Of a stretch of DNA of 13,378 nucleotides, positions 1 through 6,168 are shown piece by piece; the first letter of the stretch is position 1, and each line of letters begins with the position of its first letter. Made by a program: the position numbers and the translations under genes. The notes beneath the pieces are model-generated. The model saw nothing but the letters and a program-made list of their open reading frames with translations, did not search any database and was not told the origin of the DNA. Origin of the DNA: RHKK01 sp964596245 (GTDB lineage: Bacteria; Patescibacteriota; Patescibacteriia; 2-12-FULL-60-25); assembly GCA_964596245.1 (NCBI GenBank), contig CAZQSK010000014.1, positions 1 through 13,378 of the forward strand, in the 5' to 3' direction.

Positions 1-15
1 AAGGATGCGCATGGC

Positions 16-44
16 TTGATTTCCTTACGAAAAACTGCTAACAT
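16..44 (+). promoter_or_regulatory. Predicted promoter of tRNA-Lys
   Basis: A -35 hexamer TTGATT (16-21) and a -10 hexamer TAACAT (39-44) are separated by exactly 17 bases, the ideal sigma70 spacing. Transcription would begin near position 51, about 17 bases before the mature tRNA 5' end. The same -10 hexamer TAACAT occurs in the predicted rpmA promoter (10061-10066) and in front of the orphan gene (5692-5697), which supports it as a real element. No gene is visible in bases 1-67 apart from this promoter. Confidence 0.6.
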
Positions 45-67
45 CCTACCACTTTCTATCGAAATAC

Positions 68-143
68 GGGACTGTAGCTCAGTTGGTAGAGCAGTGGCCT
101 TTTAAGCCAACGGTCGCGGGTTCAATCCCCGCCGGTCCCACCA
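68..143 (+). tRNA. tRNA-Lys (anticodon TTT)
   Basis: A full cloverleaf can be folded. The 7-bp acceptor stem (68-74 with 133-139) contains one T-G pair. The D arm has GCTC/GAGC, the anticodon loop CTTTTAA (99-105) has anticodon TTT at 101-103, and the T arm has a GCGGG/CCCGC stem with loop TTCAATC. The discriminator A140 is followed by a genome-encoded CCA (141-143), so no CCA addition is needed. The outermost anticodon-stem position pairs G94 with A110, a mismatch that is usually a Watson-Crick or wobble pair; the other four pairs are intact, so the tRNA should still function. It decodes AAA and AAG lysine codons. Confidence 0.95.
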
Positions 144-147
144 CAAT

Positions 148-172
148 AAAACCCGCCCAAAAGGCGGGTTTT
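148..172. terminator. Bidirectional intrinsic terminator between tRNA-Lys and Nudix gene
   Basis: A perfect 10-bp hairpin (148-157 with 163-172, 5-base loop) has a GC core CCCGCC/GGCGGG flanked by AAAA on the left and TTTT on the right. Read on either strand it ends in a T run, so it can stop both tRNA-Lys transcription and leftward transcription from the Nudix gene. The TAA stop of the Nudix gene (171-173) lies within its right arm, leaving essentially no intergenic DNA. Confidence 0.85.
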
Positions 173-635
173 ATACATCCAAATTCGCCTGCCAACCGAC
201 CTCACGATATGGCAACGCATCAGCGCGATCCGCCATGACAATCTTCTGATGAGGCACGATCGTCTCAGGAAGTGCGTCGGCTGGAAACCAGGCCATATGA
301 TCGCACTTCTCAGGCTCCTGAATCGATGGCTCGCCACGCCACTTAGTCAGCCGGAAAAAAACATCGATGTAGACACGATCATCAAAAGACTTGCGATGAA
401 GCATCTCTACGAATTCAAGATCTTCAACCTCAGATTCTATACCCGTTTCTTCGCGTAGCTCGCGAACCGCAGCCTGCCGCAATGTTTCATTCGCCTCCAA
501 ATGCCCCGCGGGCATGTCGTAATAGCCGTCACGATAACCGGTATTGCTGCGTCGAGCGAGCAACAATTCTTTCTTCTCGTTGAACATCATCACATATACC
601 GCGACAAGACTTCGATACTTATCCGCTACTCCCAT
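171..635 (-). CDS. Nudix hydrolase
   Basis: The 154-residue product has a complete Nudix box at residues 44-66: G44, then E50, then R58-E59-L60-R61-E62-E63-T64-G65-I66. This matches GX5EX7REUXEEXGU, so the Mg2+-binding catalytic helix is intact. The family hydrolyses nucleoside diphosphates linked to another moiety; the substrate cannot be read from sequence. I chose the ATG at 635 (MGVADKYRS) because it lies 4 bases after the stop of the upstream cruF-like gene. A longer reading to 695 would overlap cruF by 56 bases and adds no recognisable domain. No clear SD precedes 635, so translation is probably coupled to cruF. Type I IPP isomerases share the Nudix fold but carry a different motif, so isomerase is not supported. 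A housekeeping or (d)NTP-pool role is the default; a role with isoprenoid diphosphates is only suggested by position. Confidence 0.88.
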   Translation of the reverse strand: MGVADKYRSLVAVYVMMFNEKKELLLARRSNTGYRDGYYDMPAGHLEANETLRQAAVRELREETGIESEVEDLEFVEMLHRKSFDDRVYIDVFFRLTKWRGEPSIQEPEKCDHMAWFPADALPETIVPHQKIVMADRADALPYREVGWQANLDV

Positions 636-639
636 AGGC

Positions 640-1398
640 TCATGTTCGTTTAGAGTTACGCGGTTCAAAGTACGTAATGAGAAAGAAGATCGCAAGCGCC
701 ACTCCTACGACGCTGGGAATGAGGAACCCCATCGCGATTGCCACGCCGGTCCAGAATGCAAGACTCAATGATCCGCTAATTAAGAAACCTGACGGCAGGC
801 GCGACTGACCCGACGGCAACAGCCGATAGAGCAAAAACGCGCCCAGATACCCAGACAGAAGCCACCCGGCAAAATTGGTCCACGGCACTCCGTAGTAATG
901 ACCCGGTGAAGCGAATATCCATAAACCCGTAGCCACCGCACCCGGATCTAAAACCAAATCCATCGCGACGAGAAGCGCTGCAACCATCACGCTACGACGA
1001 ACGATCGCTCCGACCGAATCACGCGCCGGAAAAAAGAAAAAGACCGCCGATCCAGCTGTCAACAAAAGCGGCGTCCATGCGAATGCCACGGTCCAGGGAA
1101 CAAGGCCGAACAACTTCCATCCCATCTCTCCGGAATAATAAAAGGCTCCATAGGGATACCCCGTCGCTACGCCGATCGTCTCAATGGCCATAGCAAATAC
1201 ACTAAGCCCGCCAATAAGGATGGCTCCGTGCTTAAAACCAAATGACCGGAAGCAGACGACGAGAGAGGGTAATGCCAAAACCACCACCGCTAAGACGGAG
1301 ATCCAAGCAGGTACGGAATCAAAACCAAATGTCCCTGCGCAAAACCCGGCAAAACCGACCATCAACAGTCCGGCAGCAAAAGCTAAAGTTCGCGTCAT
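640..1398 (-). CDS. cruF: CruF-like carotenoid hydratase (bisanhydrobacterioruberin hydratase family)
   Basis: The 252-residue protein is very hydrophobic with about seven predicted membrane segments. It shows the landmarks I associate with the carotenoid biosynthesis protein / CruF family (DUF422): E73 followed by TGYPYG (79-84), PW (101-102), DLVLDP (147-152) and YGVPWTNFAGW (169-179). In haloarchaea CruF adds water to the terminal double bonds of bisanhydrobacterioruberin to give the hydroxylated C50 carotenoid bacterioruberin. The neighbouring lycopene elongase gene fits that role. Another ATG exists at 1425, but a -10 element TATACT (1415-1420) lies downstream of it, so I prefer ATG 1398 (MTRTLAFAAG). 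The Nudix gene follows 4 bases after the TGA stop, probably in the same transcript. The family is a confident assignment; exact substrate and regiochemistry are inferred. Confidence 0.82.
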   Translation of the reverse strand: MTRTLAFAAGLLMVGFAGFCAGTFGFDSVPAWISVLAVVVLALPSLVVCFRSFGFKHGAILIGGLSVFAMAIETIGVATGYPYGAFYYSGEMGWKLFGLVPWTVAFAWTPLLLTAGSAVFFFFPARDSVGAIVRRSVMVAALLVAMDLVLDPGAVATGLWIFASPGHYYGVPWTNFAGWLLSGYLGAFLLYRLLPSGQSRLPSGFLISGSLSLAFWTGVAIAMGFLIPSVVGVALAIFFLITYFEPRNSKRT

Positions 1399-1425
1399 AG
1401 TCGAAATCGGGCATAGTATACCCAT
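1399..1425. promoter_or_regulatory. Compact divergent promoter region of cruF and lyeJ
   Basis: Only 27 bases separate the chosen starts. On the minus strand TATACT (1420 to 1415) is a good -10 hexamer placed 16 bases before the cruF ATG, which predicts a leader of about 10 bases. On the plus strand TAGTAT (1414-1419) lies 6 bases before the lyeJ ATG at 1426, so that mRNA would be nearly leaderless. The two -10 elements overlap around the palindrome GTATAC. No convincing -35 is seen for either gene. Neither start has an SD sequence. Confidence 0.4.
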
Positions 1426-2295
1426 ATGGCATCACTCGGCATACGCCGTCTCATCAAAATAAGCCGTCCTCGTTTCTGGATTTATCTCCTGGGACCATTC
1501 CTGCTTGGCATCATCGCGGGTACGCATCGGGGCGACTTGAGGATGCTCGCTTTTGCATGGCCCGTCTTGCTCTTGTTTCTCTATCACTTCACGTTTGCGT
1601 CGAACCTCCTCCTCTACGGCGTGAATGACATCTTTGACTATGAAACGGACAAATTAAATCCAAAAAAACAATCATACGAAGCCCTCGTGAGTCCGGTCGA
1701 ACGATCCGCATTGGTGTATTGGATATTGATCGCTCAGGCACCGATGATCGTCTATCTCAGCATCAGACTGGAAACGCTTCTCGCTGTTAGTTTATGCATC
1801 GCTCTTTTTATCCTCCTTTCGATCAGCTACTCCGCACCACCCATCCGCGCCAAAGCCCGCCCATTCTTAGACAGCCTGTTTAATATTCTGTATGTCATCC
1901 CGGGATTAATCGGATTCCTTTTCGTCAGTACTCCGGAACGGATTCAATGGTCGCTCATTCTTGCCGGATGTCTCTGGTGCATGGCCATGCATGCCTACAG
2001 CGCCGTTCCCGACATCGAAGCCGATACCAATGCCGGTCTTCACACCATCGCGACGTCGCTCGGCAAAATCCGCACGCTTTGGCTTTGCATCGCATGCTAT
2101 TCAGCCGCGACGCTCTTGGCGGCCTCAGTCATCGACTGGCTCGCGTATCTGTTAGGCGCCGTCTACCTCACCTTGATGGGACTGTCACTGATAACAAAAA
2201 CCAGCGCAGAGCTTTTCCGCTACTACAAACTCTTCCCATGGATCAACGCACTCTCCGGTGCTGCCCTATTCTTTTTTATCTTGTTAACGAAGTAA
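1426..2295 (+). CDS. lyeJ: UbiA-family lycopene elongase (LyeJ/CrtEb type C50 carotenoid prenyltransferase)
   Basis: The 289-residue polytopic membrane protein has both Asp-rich UbiA motifs: N67-D68-x2-D71-x3-D75 (GVNDIFDYETD) and D196-x3-D200 (PDIEADTNAG), which bind Mg2+ and the prenyl diphosphate. Several features recall haloarchaeal lycopene elongases rather than MenA or UbiA: the SRPRFW start (13-18), ELNPKK-like LNPKK (77-81), YSAPPIR (135-141), FLDSLFNILYVIPG (147-160) and MHAYSAVPDIE (188-198). Such enzymes transfer C5 units from DMAPP to both ends of lycopene, giving C45 and C50 products, with hydration in the haloarchaeal case. It is divergent from the CruF-like gene, and its last 20 bases overlap the end of crtI on the other strand. 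The start is the first ATG; no SD is present. The UbiA family is certain; elongase rather than quinone or heme prenyltransferase rests on these motifs and on context. Confidence 0.82.
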   Translation: MASLGIRRLIKISRPRFWIYLLGPFLLGIIAGTHRGDLRMLAFAWPVLLLFLYHFTFASNLLLYGVNDIFDYETDKLNPKKQSYEALVSPVERSALVYWILIAQAPMIVYLSIRLETLLAVSLCIALFILLSISYSAPPIRAKARPFLDSLFNILYVIPGLIGFLFVSTPERIQWSLILAGCLWCMAMHAYSAVPDIEADTNAGLHTIATSLGKIRTLWLCIACYSAATLLAASVIDWLAYLLGAVYLTLMGLSLITKTSAELFRYYKLFPWINALSGAALFFFILLTK

Positions 2296-3781
2296 GCGGA
2301 CCGGAGCTTTTGTCACCAATGATCCGCTTATACGCGAGCTCAGCGGACACGAGGCAAATCGGCATACCGATCCCTGGATTTGTGCCGGCGCCAACATAGT
2401 AAAGACCACGGGCTTTTTTATTGATGTTATTCGGTCGAAAAATGGCTGTTTGCCCAAGCGTATGCGCCAAACCCAAGGCCGATCCGCCAAAACTATTGTA
2501 TCTCGTAGCAAAATCATCGGCGCAAAACAAACGCTTGTACTCAATACGTGATCGCAAATCCGGAATAGCCATTTCCTGCTCAAGCGTTTGCAGCACACGC
2601 TCCCCATACGCCTCAAGCTCGGCTGATGCGTACTTCAAATTCGATGCAATCGGTACTAGTACGAATAGATTCTCCTTTCCCGGCGGCGCAACGCTTGGGT
2701 CCGTCACGGATGGAGCGCACACGTACATCGACGGGTCACTTGGCCACTGTGGACGATCGAAAATCTCTCCAAAGTTCTTCTCCCAATCCTGCGCAAACAA
2801 AAGATTGTGATGTGTCAGACTTGGAATACGTCCGTCAACTCCCAAGTACATGATAAACGCGGACGGGGCGAGCGTGCGCGTGTTCCAGTACCTCTCGGTA
2901 TGCACGCGCGCTTCTTTCGGAAGCAGGTGCATATCGGTGTAAGCGATATCGGCATTTGAAATCACGATATCCGCAAGGAGAACTTCTCCATTTTCCAGCT
3001 CCACTCCTTTCGTCTCCCCCGCTTCAACTAAAATGCGTCTCACCGGAGCATTCACACGGAACCGCGCACCATGACTGGTCGCCATCTTCACCAATGCTTC
3101 AATAATTTTGTAGATGCCACCTTGCGGATAAAATACGCCCATCGAAAAATCGATGTGACTCATGATGTTGTAGAGAGCGGGCGTGTTGTACGGCGAGCTC
3201 CCCAAGAACACGAGCGTATACTGCATGATCTTTTGCAGTTTCGCCGTCTTAAAGAATCGCTTTACATATCGATCCATCTTGCTGAACACCGACAAACGGC
3301 TTCCCTCGATCATCGCTTCCCATGTCAGGAAATCAAGCGGCGAATCGTAATTTTTATAGAGGAAGCGTCGGATGGCTACATCATATTGATAGGCGGCGCG
3401 TTTGAGATACTCACGTAGCTGCACGCCAACGCCCGGTTCCAATGCTTCAAGAGTCGGTATGTCTTTTTCCAAATCGGAAAAAATATCCACCACCTTTCCC
3501 TCATCCTTAAAAAAGATGCGATAGGACGGTTTTAGCGGCTGTAAATCGAGATAGTCCTCCACTCGCTCACCCATCAAGGAGAAGAAGTGCTCAAACACAT
3601 CAGGCATCAAGTACCACGAAGGACCCATATCAAAACGAAAACCCTGCGCTTCAAATACGGAAGCCCGACCGCCTGGCTGTTCATTTTTTTCAAGAACGGT
3701 CACATCAAAACCCGCCTTGGCAAGCAGACACGCGCTTCCAAGACCACCAAAACCAGAGCCGATAATCAAAACTTTTTTCAT
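2276..3781 (-). CDS. crtI: CrtI-type phytoene desaturase
   Basis: The 501-residue product has the usual length of bacterial CrtI. The N-terminal FAD-binding Rossmann motif is G8-x-G10-x-x-G13, with E31 at the end of the second strand and PGGRAS (36-41) after it. The C-terminal carotenoid-oxidoreductase signature YYVGAGTNPGIGMP (about 461-474) is complete, as is FDMGPSWYLMPDVFE near residues 50-65. CrtI is a membrane-associated FAD enzyme that introduces four double bonds into phytoene to make lycopene. It is the last gene of the crtE-crtB-crtI operon and starts inside an ATGA overlap with crtB (3778-3781), which implies translational coupling. No SD precedes the start. It is the only desaturase here; if bacterioruberin-type C50 pigment is made, the 3,4-desaturation normally done by CrtD must come from this enzyme or from a gene elsewhere. 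A CrtD-like or 4,4'-diapophytoene specificity cannot be excluded from sequence alone. Confidence 0.92.
   Translation of the reverse strand: MKKVLIIGSGFGGLGSACLLAKAGFDVTVLEKNEQPGGRASVFEAQGFRFDMGPSWYLMPDVFEHFFSLMGERVEDYLDLQPLKPSYRIFFKDEGKVVDIFSDLEKDIPTLEALEPGVGVQLREYLKRAAYQYDVAIRRFLYKNYDSPLDFLTWEAMIEGSRLSVFSKMDRYVKRFFKTAKLQKIMQYTLVFLGSSPYNTPALYNIMSHIDFSMGVFYPQGGIYKIIEALVKMATSHGARFRVNAPVRRILVEAGETKGVELENGEVLLADIVISNADIAYTDMHLLPKEARVHTERYWNTRTLAPSAFIMYLGVDGRIPSLTHHNLLFAQDWEKNFGEIFDRPQWPSDPSMYVCAPSVTDPSVAPPGKENLFVLVPIASNLKYASAELEAYGERVLQTLEQEMAIPDLRSRIEYKRLFCADDFATRYNSFGGSALGLAHTLGQTAIFRPNNINKKARGLYYVGAGTNPGIGMPICLVSAELAYKRIIGDKSSGPLTSLTR
2293..2330. repeat. 8-bp inverted repeat at the lyeJ/crtI convergent ends
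   Basis: TAAGCGGA (2293-2300) and TCCGCTTA (2323-2330) are perfect inverted repeats 22 bases apart. They begin at the lyeJ TAA stop and lie within the 3' coding end of crtI. No T run follows on either strand, so this is not a standard intrinsic terminator. It may be a weak transcription-ending or mRNA-protecting hairpin, or chance. Confidence 0.3.
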
Positions 3782-4635
3782 ATGTGAAATCGCGAGCGTG
3801 CGCTAATAATGATCTTCTCAAAAAATGAGGTTCCGGCACGCTTCGAAAATACATTAAAATCCTGTTTCTCAATCTTGCGCAGGATTTCTCGATACAGATC
3901 ACTCGCCGCTCTGACAGCAAACCGGCCACGCGGGTTCAAAAAACGGATCCCTTGATTTGCTTCGTCGTACAAACCATCTGCTCGCTCAATTTGAAACTTC
4001 AAGAACGTGACAAACGATGGGCTAACCGCGTTCGATGCGATATCCGTCTCGTTCAGACCAAACCGCGCTAGCTCATCCTGCGGCAAGTACACTCGACCTC
4101 GCTGCTCCCAATCCTCGCGTATGTCGCGTAGAAAGTTCGTCAGCTGCATGGCGTACCCAAGTTTCTCCGCATATGGAAGGGCGGCAGGCTCAAACCCAAT
4201 AACATGGCACATCATCAAACCCACGACGGCCGCCGAACCATACATGTACCGTTCGAGTTCGGCATACGTTGCGTAGCGAGTCTTCCAAGTATCCTGAATC
4301 ATGGCATCAAGAAATGCTTCAGAATATTCAAACGGAATCCGAAAGCGGTGGAATGTATCTGCAGCGGCAAGCAAGACCTCATGATCGCTGTTACGCGTGT
4401 CATAGGCCTCCTTCCACCGATCTTTCCATGTCTCTAACGCCGTTTTGGGATCCGTCACCCCGAGCGACGCTGGGTTATCGACAATCTCATCCGGAACACG
4501 AAAAAACGCATACAGGGCATACGTTGCAAGGCGAACATCCTGGGGTAAGAACCGTGTAGCAAAAAAATAACTTTTGCCGTGTCCGGCCTGAAGCTTCCGG
4601 CACGTTTCATACGCATGCATCAAGTCGGCGTTCAT
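3778..4635 (-). CDS. crtB: Phytoene synthase
   Basis: The 285-residue protein belongs to the trans-isoprenyl diphosphate head-to-head synthases. Both Asp-rich motifs that hold Mg2+ and diphosphates are intact: D49-E50-I51-V52-D53 (in RVPDEIVD) and D171-I172-R173-E174-D175 (in NFLRDIREDW), followed by the usual RVYLP. The early SYFFATRFLP and YALYAFFR segments are also typical. It condenses two GGPP molecules into phytoene, the first committed carotenoid step. The gene begins one base after the crtE stop and overlaps crtI by 4 bases, so the three genes form one tightly packed operon. Squalene or diapophytoene synthase is a possible alternative by fold, but the GGPP synthase upstream and the desaturase downstream favour phytoene. 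Confidence 0.93.
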   Translation of the reverse strand: MNADLMHAYETCRKLQAGHGKSYFFATRFLPQDVRLATYALYAFFRVPDEIVDNPASLGVTDPKTALETWKDRWKEAYDTRNSDHEVLLAAADTFHRFRIPFEYSEAFLDAMIQDTWKTRYATYAELERYMYGSAAVVGLMMCHVIGFEPAALPYAEKLGYAMQLTNFLRDIREDWEQRGRVYLPQDELARFGLNETDIASNAVSPSFVTFLKFQIERADGLYDEANQGIRFLNPRGRFAVRAASDLYREILRKIEKQDFNVFSKRAGTSFFEKIIISARSRFHI

Positions 4636-4636
4636 A

Positions 4637-5671
4637 TCACGCGCTTCTTGCTCGAATGTATGAAATCAAATCGAGAAACGGTTGCGCTTTTGTTTTTGAA
4701 AATCCCGCTTTATGGACCGCTCGCTCAGCCCGACTAAAAGATTGACGGATCAAGCGCTCGCCCTCGGAAAAAGCTCCACTCTCTGTAAAGAGATTTCGCA
4801 CGCGCGCTCGATGCGTCTCGGATAACGTCTTCCCAAACAAGCCCTTAAGCTCCTGAATGTATTTTTTGTTCCCGGATTCAAAAATATGTTGCGTGAATAC
4901 CGTATGTTGGCGATCTTTCAAATCGGAAAAAACGGTCTTGCCAGCCACACGCACAGACTGATTCAAATCCAAAAAATCATCCTGGATTTGAAAACCAATA
5001 CCTAAAGGCAAACCATACTCCTCACAAAAACGCGCTGTCTTACCATTGGCGCCCGCCAACGCAGCCCCCATCTGCATGGGTCTCACAAACGTGTATCCAG
5101 CCGTCTTGAGGCGCATCTTGTCATTAATCAACTGACCGCTCACCGAAGGACGGGACATGAGATCCACATCGATCATCTGCCCAACCATCACCTCGTTCAC
5201 CATTTTGAAAAACGTTTGGGAACAAACCGAATTCGCCATCAGTTCATTCGCCCATGCGAATAACAAGTCACCCAAGAGAATGGCCTGCGCCTCTCCCAGC
5301 CGCTCGATATCCCCTGCTCGCTTCAGTCTCTTCATCTCGCTTGCGACTCGAATATGCGTGGTCGGACGTCCATGACGCTCCTGCCCACGATCCATAATAT
5401 CGTCATGCACAAGAGCAAAGAGATGAAAGAGCTCCAGCGCGATAAAGAGCTCTATCGCCTTGGCATCACTCCTGCCTCCGGCGGCTTTGTACGTGATATA
5501 TGCCATGTAGGGCCGCACGCGCTTACCCCCGGCCAAGGCCAACGTTTCGGCATAGCCAATCGTATCCAAAATAAACGAATCGCTCGTCAATCGGCGATAC
5601 GCCCCTATTTTACGTCGTAAATACCGCTTCAATGACCGATCAAATGTTTTCTTGAATTCCCGAATATCCAT
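4637..5671 (-). CDS. crtE: Geranylgeranyl diphosphate synthase
   Basis: This all-trans polyprenyl diphosphate synthase is 344 residues from the ATG at 5671 (MDIREFKKTF). It has GGKRVRP (48-54), the first Asp motif HDDIMD (D90, D91, D94) and the second Asp motif QIQDDFLD. Phe sits five residues before the first Asp, with small Ala next to it, an arrangement consistent with a C20 product. It would extend IPP and DMAPP/FPP to GGPP for crtB, which starts one base after its stop. An in-frame ATG at 5692 would add seven residues (MLRQVFS). I prefer 5671 because an extended -10 (TGTTATGCT) overlaps the 5692 codon and predicts a leader of roughly 10 bases before 5671. GGPP or a shorter product could also feed UppS or other prenyl lipids, so the gene may serve more than carotenoids. 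Confidence 0.88.
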   Translation of the reverse strand: MDIREFKKTFDRSLKRYLRRKIGAYRRLTSDSFILDTIGYAETLALAGGKRVRPYMAYITYKAAGGRSDAKAIELFIALELFHLFALVHDDIMDRGQERHGRPTTHIRVASEMKRLKRAGDIERLGEAQAILLGDLLFAWANELMANSVCSQTFFKMVNEVMVGQMIDVDLMSRPSVSGQLINDKMRLKTAGYTFVRPMQMGAALAGANGKTARFCEEYGLPLGIGFQIQDDFLDLNQSVRVAGKTVFSDLKDRQHTVFTQHIFESGNKKYIQELKGLFGKTLSETHRARVRNLFTESGAFSEGERLIRQSFSRAERAVHKAGFSKTKAQPFLDLISYIRARSA

Positions 5672-5687
5672 AGAGAAGACTTGGCGG

Positions 5688-5696
5688 AGCATAACA
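5688..5696 (-). promoter_or_regulatory. Predicted extended -10 promoter of the crtE-crtB-crtI operon
   Basis: Read on the minus strand, TGTTATGCT is an extended -10 (TG, one base, TATGCT). It stands 16 bases before the crtE ATG at 5671, the same distance as the TATACT elements of cruF and uppS from their starts. The -35 region is poor, which is common for extended -10 promoters. It overlaps a plus-strand TAACAT used for the neighbouring gene. Confidence 0.45.
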
Positions 5697-5697
5697 T
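5692..5697 (+). promoter_or_regulatory. Predicted -10 of the orphan plus-strand gene
   Basis: TAACAT is identical to the -10 hexamers proposed for tRNA-Lys and rpmA. It predicts initiation near 5704, which puts the ATG at 5701 outside the mRNA and leaves a leader of about 36 bases before ATG 5740. No good -35 is visible at 17 bases. It overlaps the minus-strand -10 of crtE by two bases. Confidence 0.35.
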
Positions 5698-5730
5698 CCC
5701 ATGCTTCAATCCGACCAGCACCCCAACCAT

Positions 5731-5735
5731 GAGGT
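5731..5735 (+). promoter_or_regulatory. Shine-Dalgarno site deciding the orphan gene start
   Basis: GAGGT is complementary to the 16S rRNA 3' end and lies 4 bases before the ATG at 5740. It is one of the very few SD matches in the window and favours 5740 over the in-frame ATG at 5701, which has none. Confidence 0.5.
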
Positions 5736-5739
5736 CAAC

Positions 5740-6168
5740 ATGGTAGACCATGTCAGCAAAATCGAATGGGAGTTGGATTGCAAAAAAGGCTCAGCCACCC
5801 TGCTTCTCGTTCTCGACGCGCATCGCCTGGACATCACCCTGATGTCAACGGACGATCCCGCTCAACCACAACGCGGCACCAAGGGCGAGGTGGACGAGGA
5901 GTCCTGCCGCTTCGTCCTCGGCTTGCTGAAGGATCTCGTGCGCAAGCCGCACTTCCCCTTCCAGCTGCAGATACCCGTCGTCGCCGGCTTTCGTGTCTTC
6001 CCTGCCAAAAACGGCGTCTCGGCGCGAAGCACGTACGCATCGGACATCAAGCACATCGAGCTCGTGATCCAGAGCAAGGGCGACCTGCGCTTCCTGTACG
6101 ACACACTTACACAGTTCGAGAACATCCTCCGCACCCGCCGCCTGGCGTCGCGCTTACACCGAACGTGA
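5740..6168 (+). CDS. Hypothetical protein, 142 residues, high-expression-like codon use
   Basis: I do not recognise this protein. It starts MVDHVSKIEW, is soluble with no signal peptide or membrane segment, and alternates predicted strands and helices. Its C-terminus is basic (RTRRLASRLHRT). No Cys/His cluster or nucleotide-binding motif is visible. An in-frame ATG at 5701 would give 155 residues, but the SD GAGGT and the predicted -10 both favour 5740. Codon choice is strikingly C/G-ending: Glu is GAG in 6 of 7 cases, and Arg is mostly CGC, Ile mostly ATC and Leu mostly CTC/CTG. Lys starts as AAA and then becomes mostly AAG, as in rpmA. That suggests strong expression, or recent acquisition from a GC-richer source. 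It diverges from crtE and its 3' end overlaps the murG end by 15 bases. A hairpin terminator begins in its last codons, with the TGA stop in the loop, so it is a single-gene transcription unit. Confidence 0.75.
   Translation: MVDHVSKIEWELDCKKGSATLLLVLDAHRLDITLMSTDDPAQPQRGTKGEVDEESCRFVLGLLKDLVRKPHFPFQLQIPVVAGFRVFPAKNGVSARSTYASDIKHIELVIQSKGDLRFLYDTLTQFENILRTRRLASRLHRT

Noticed and set aside
171..635. Nudix gene as type I IPP isomerase
   Set aside because: The motif is a standard Nudix box, and I see none of the isomerase-specific Cys and Glu motifs.
1399..1425. Longer start of the CruF-like gene at ATG 1425 (adds MGILCPIST)
   Set aside because: The likely -10 TATACT would lie downstream of this codon, and the added residues are polar rather than part of the membrane segment; ATG 1398 fits better.
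5672..5692. Longer start of crtE at ATG 5692
   Set aside because: The ATG is itself part of the extended -10 TGTTATGCT; seven extra residues add nothing known to the family. It remains possible if transcription starts farther upstream.
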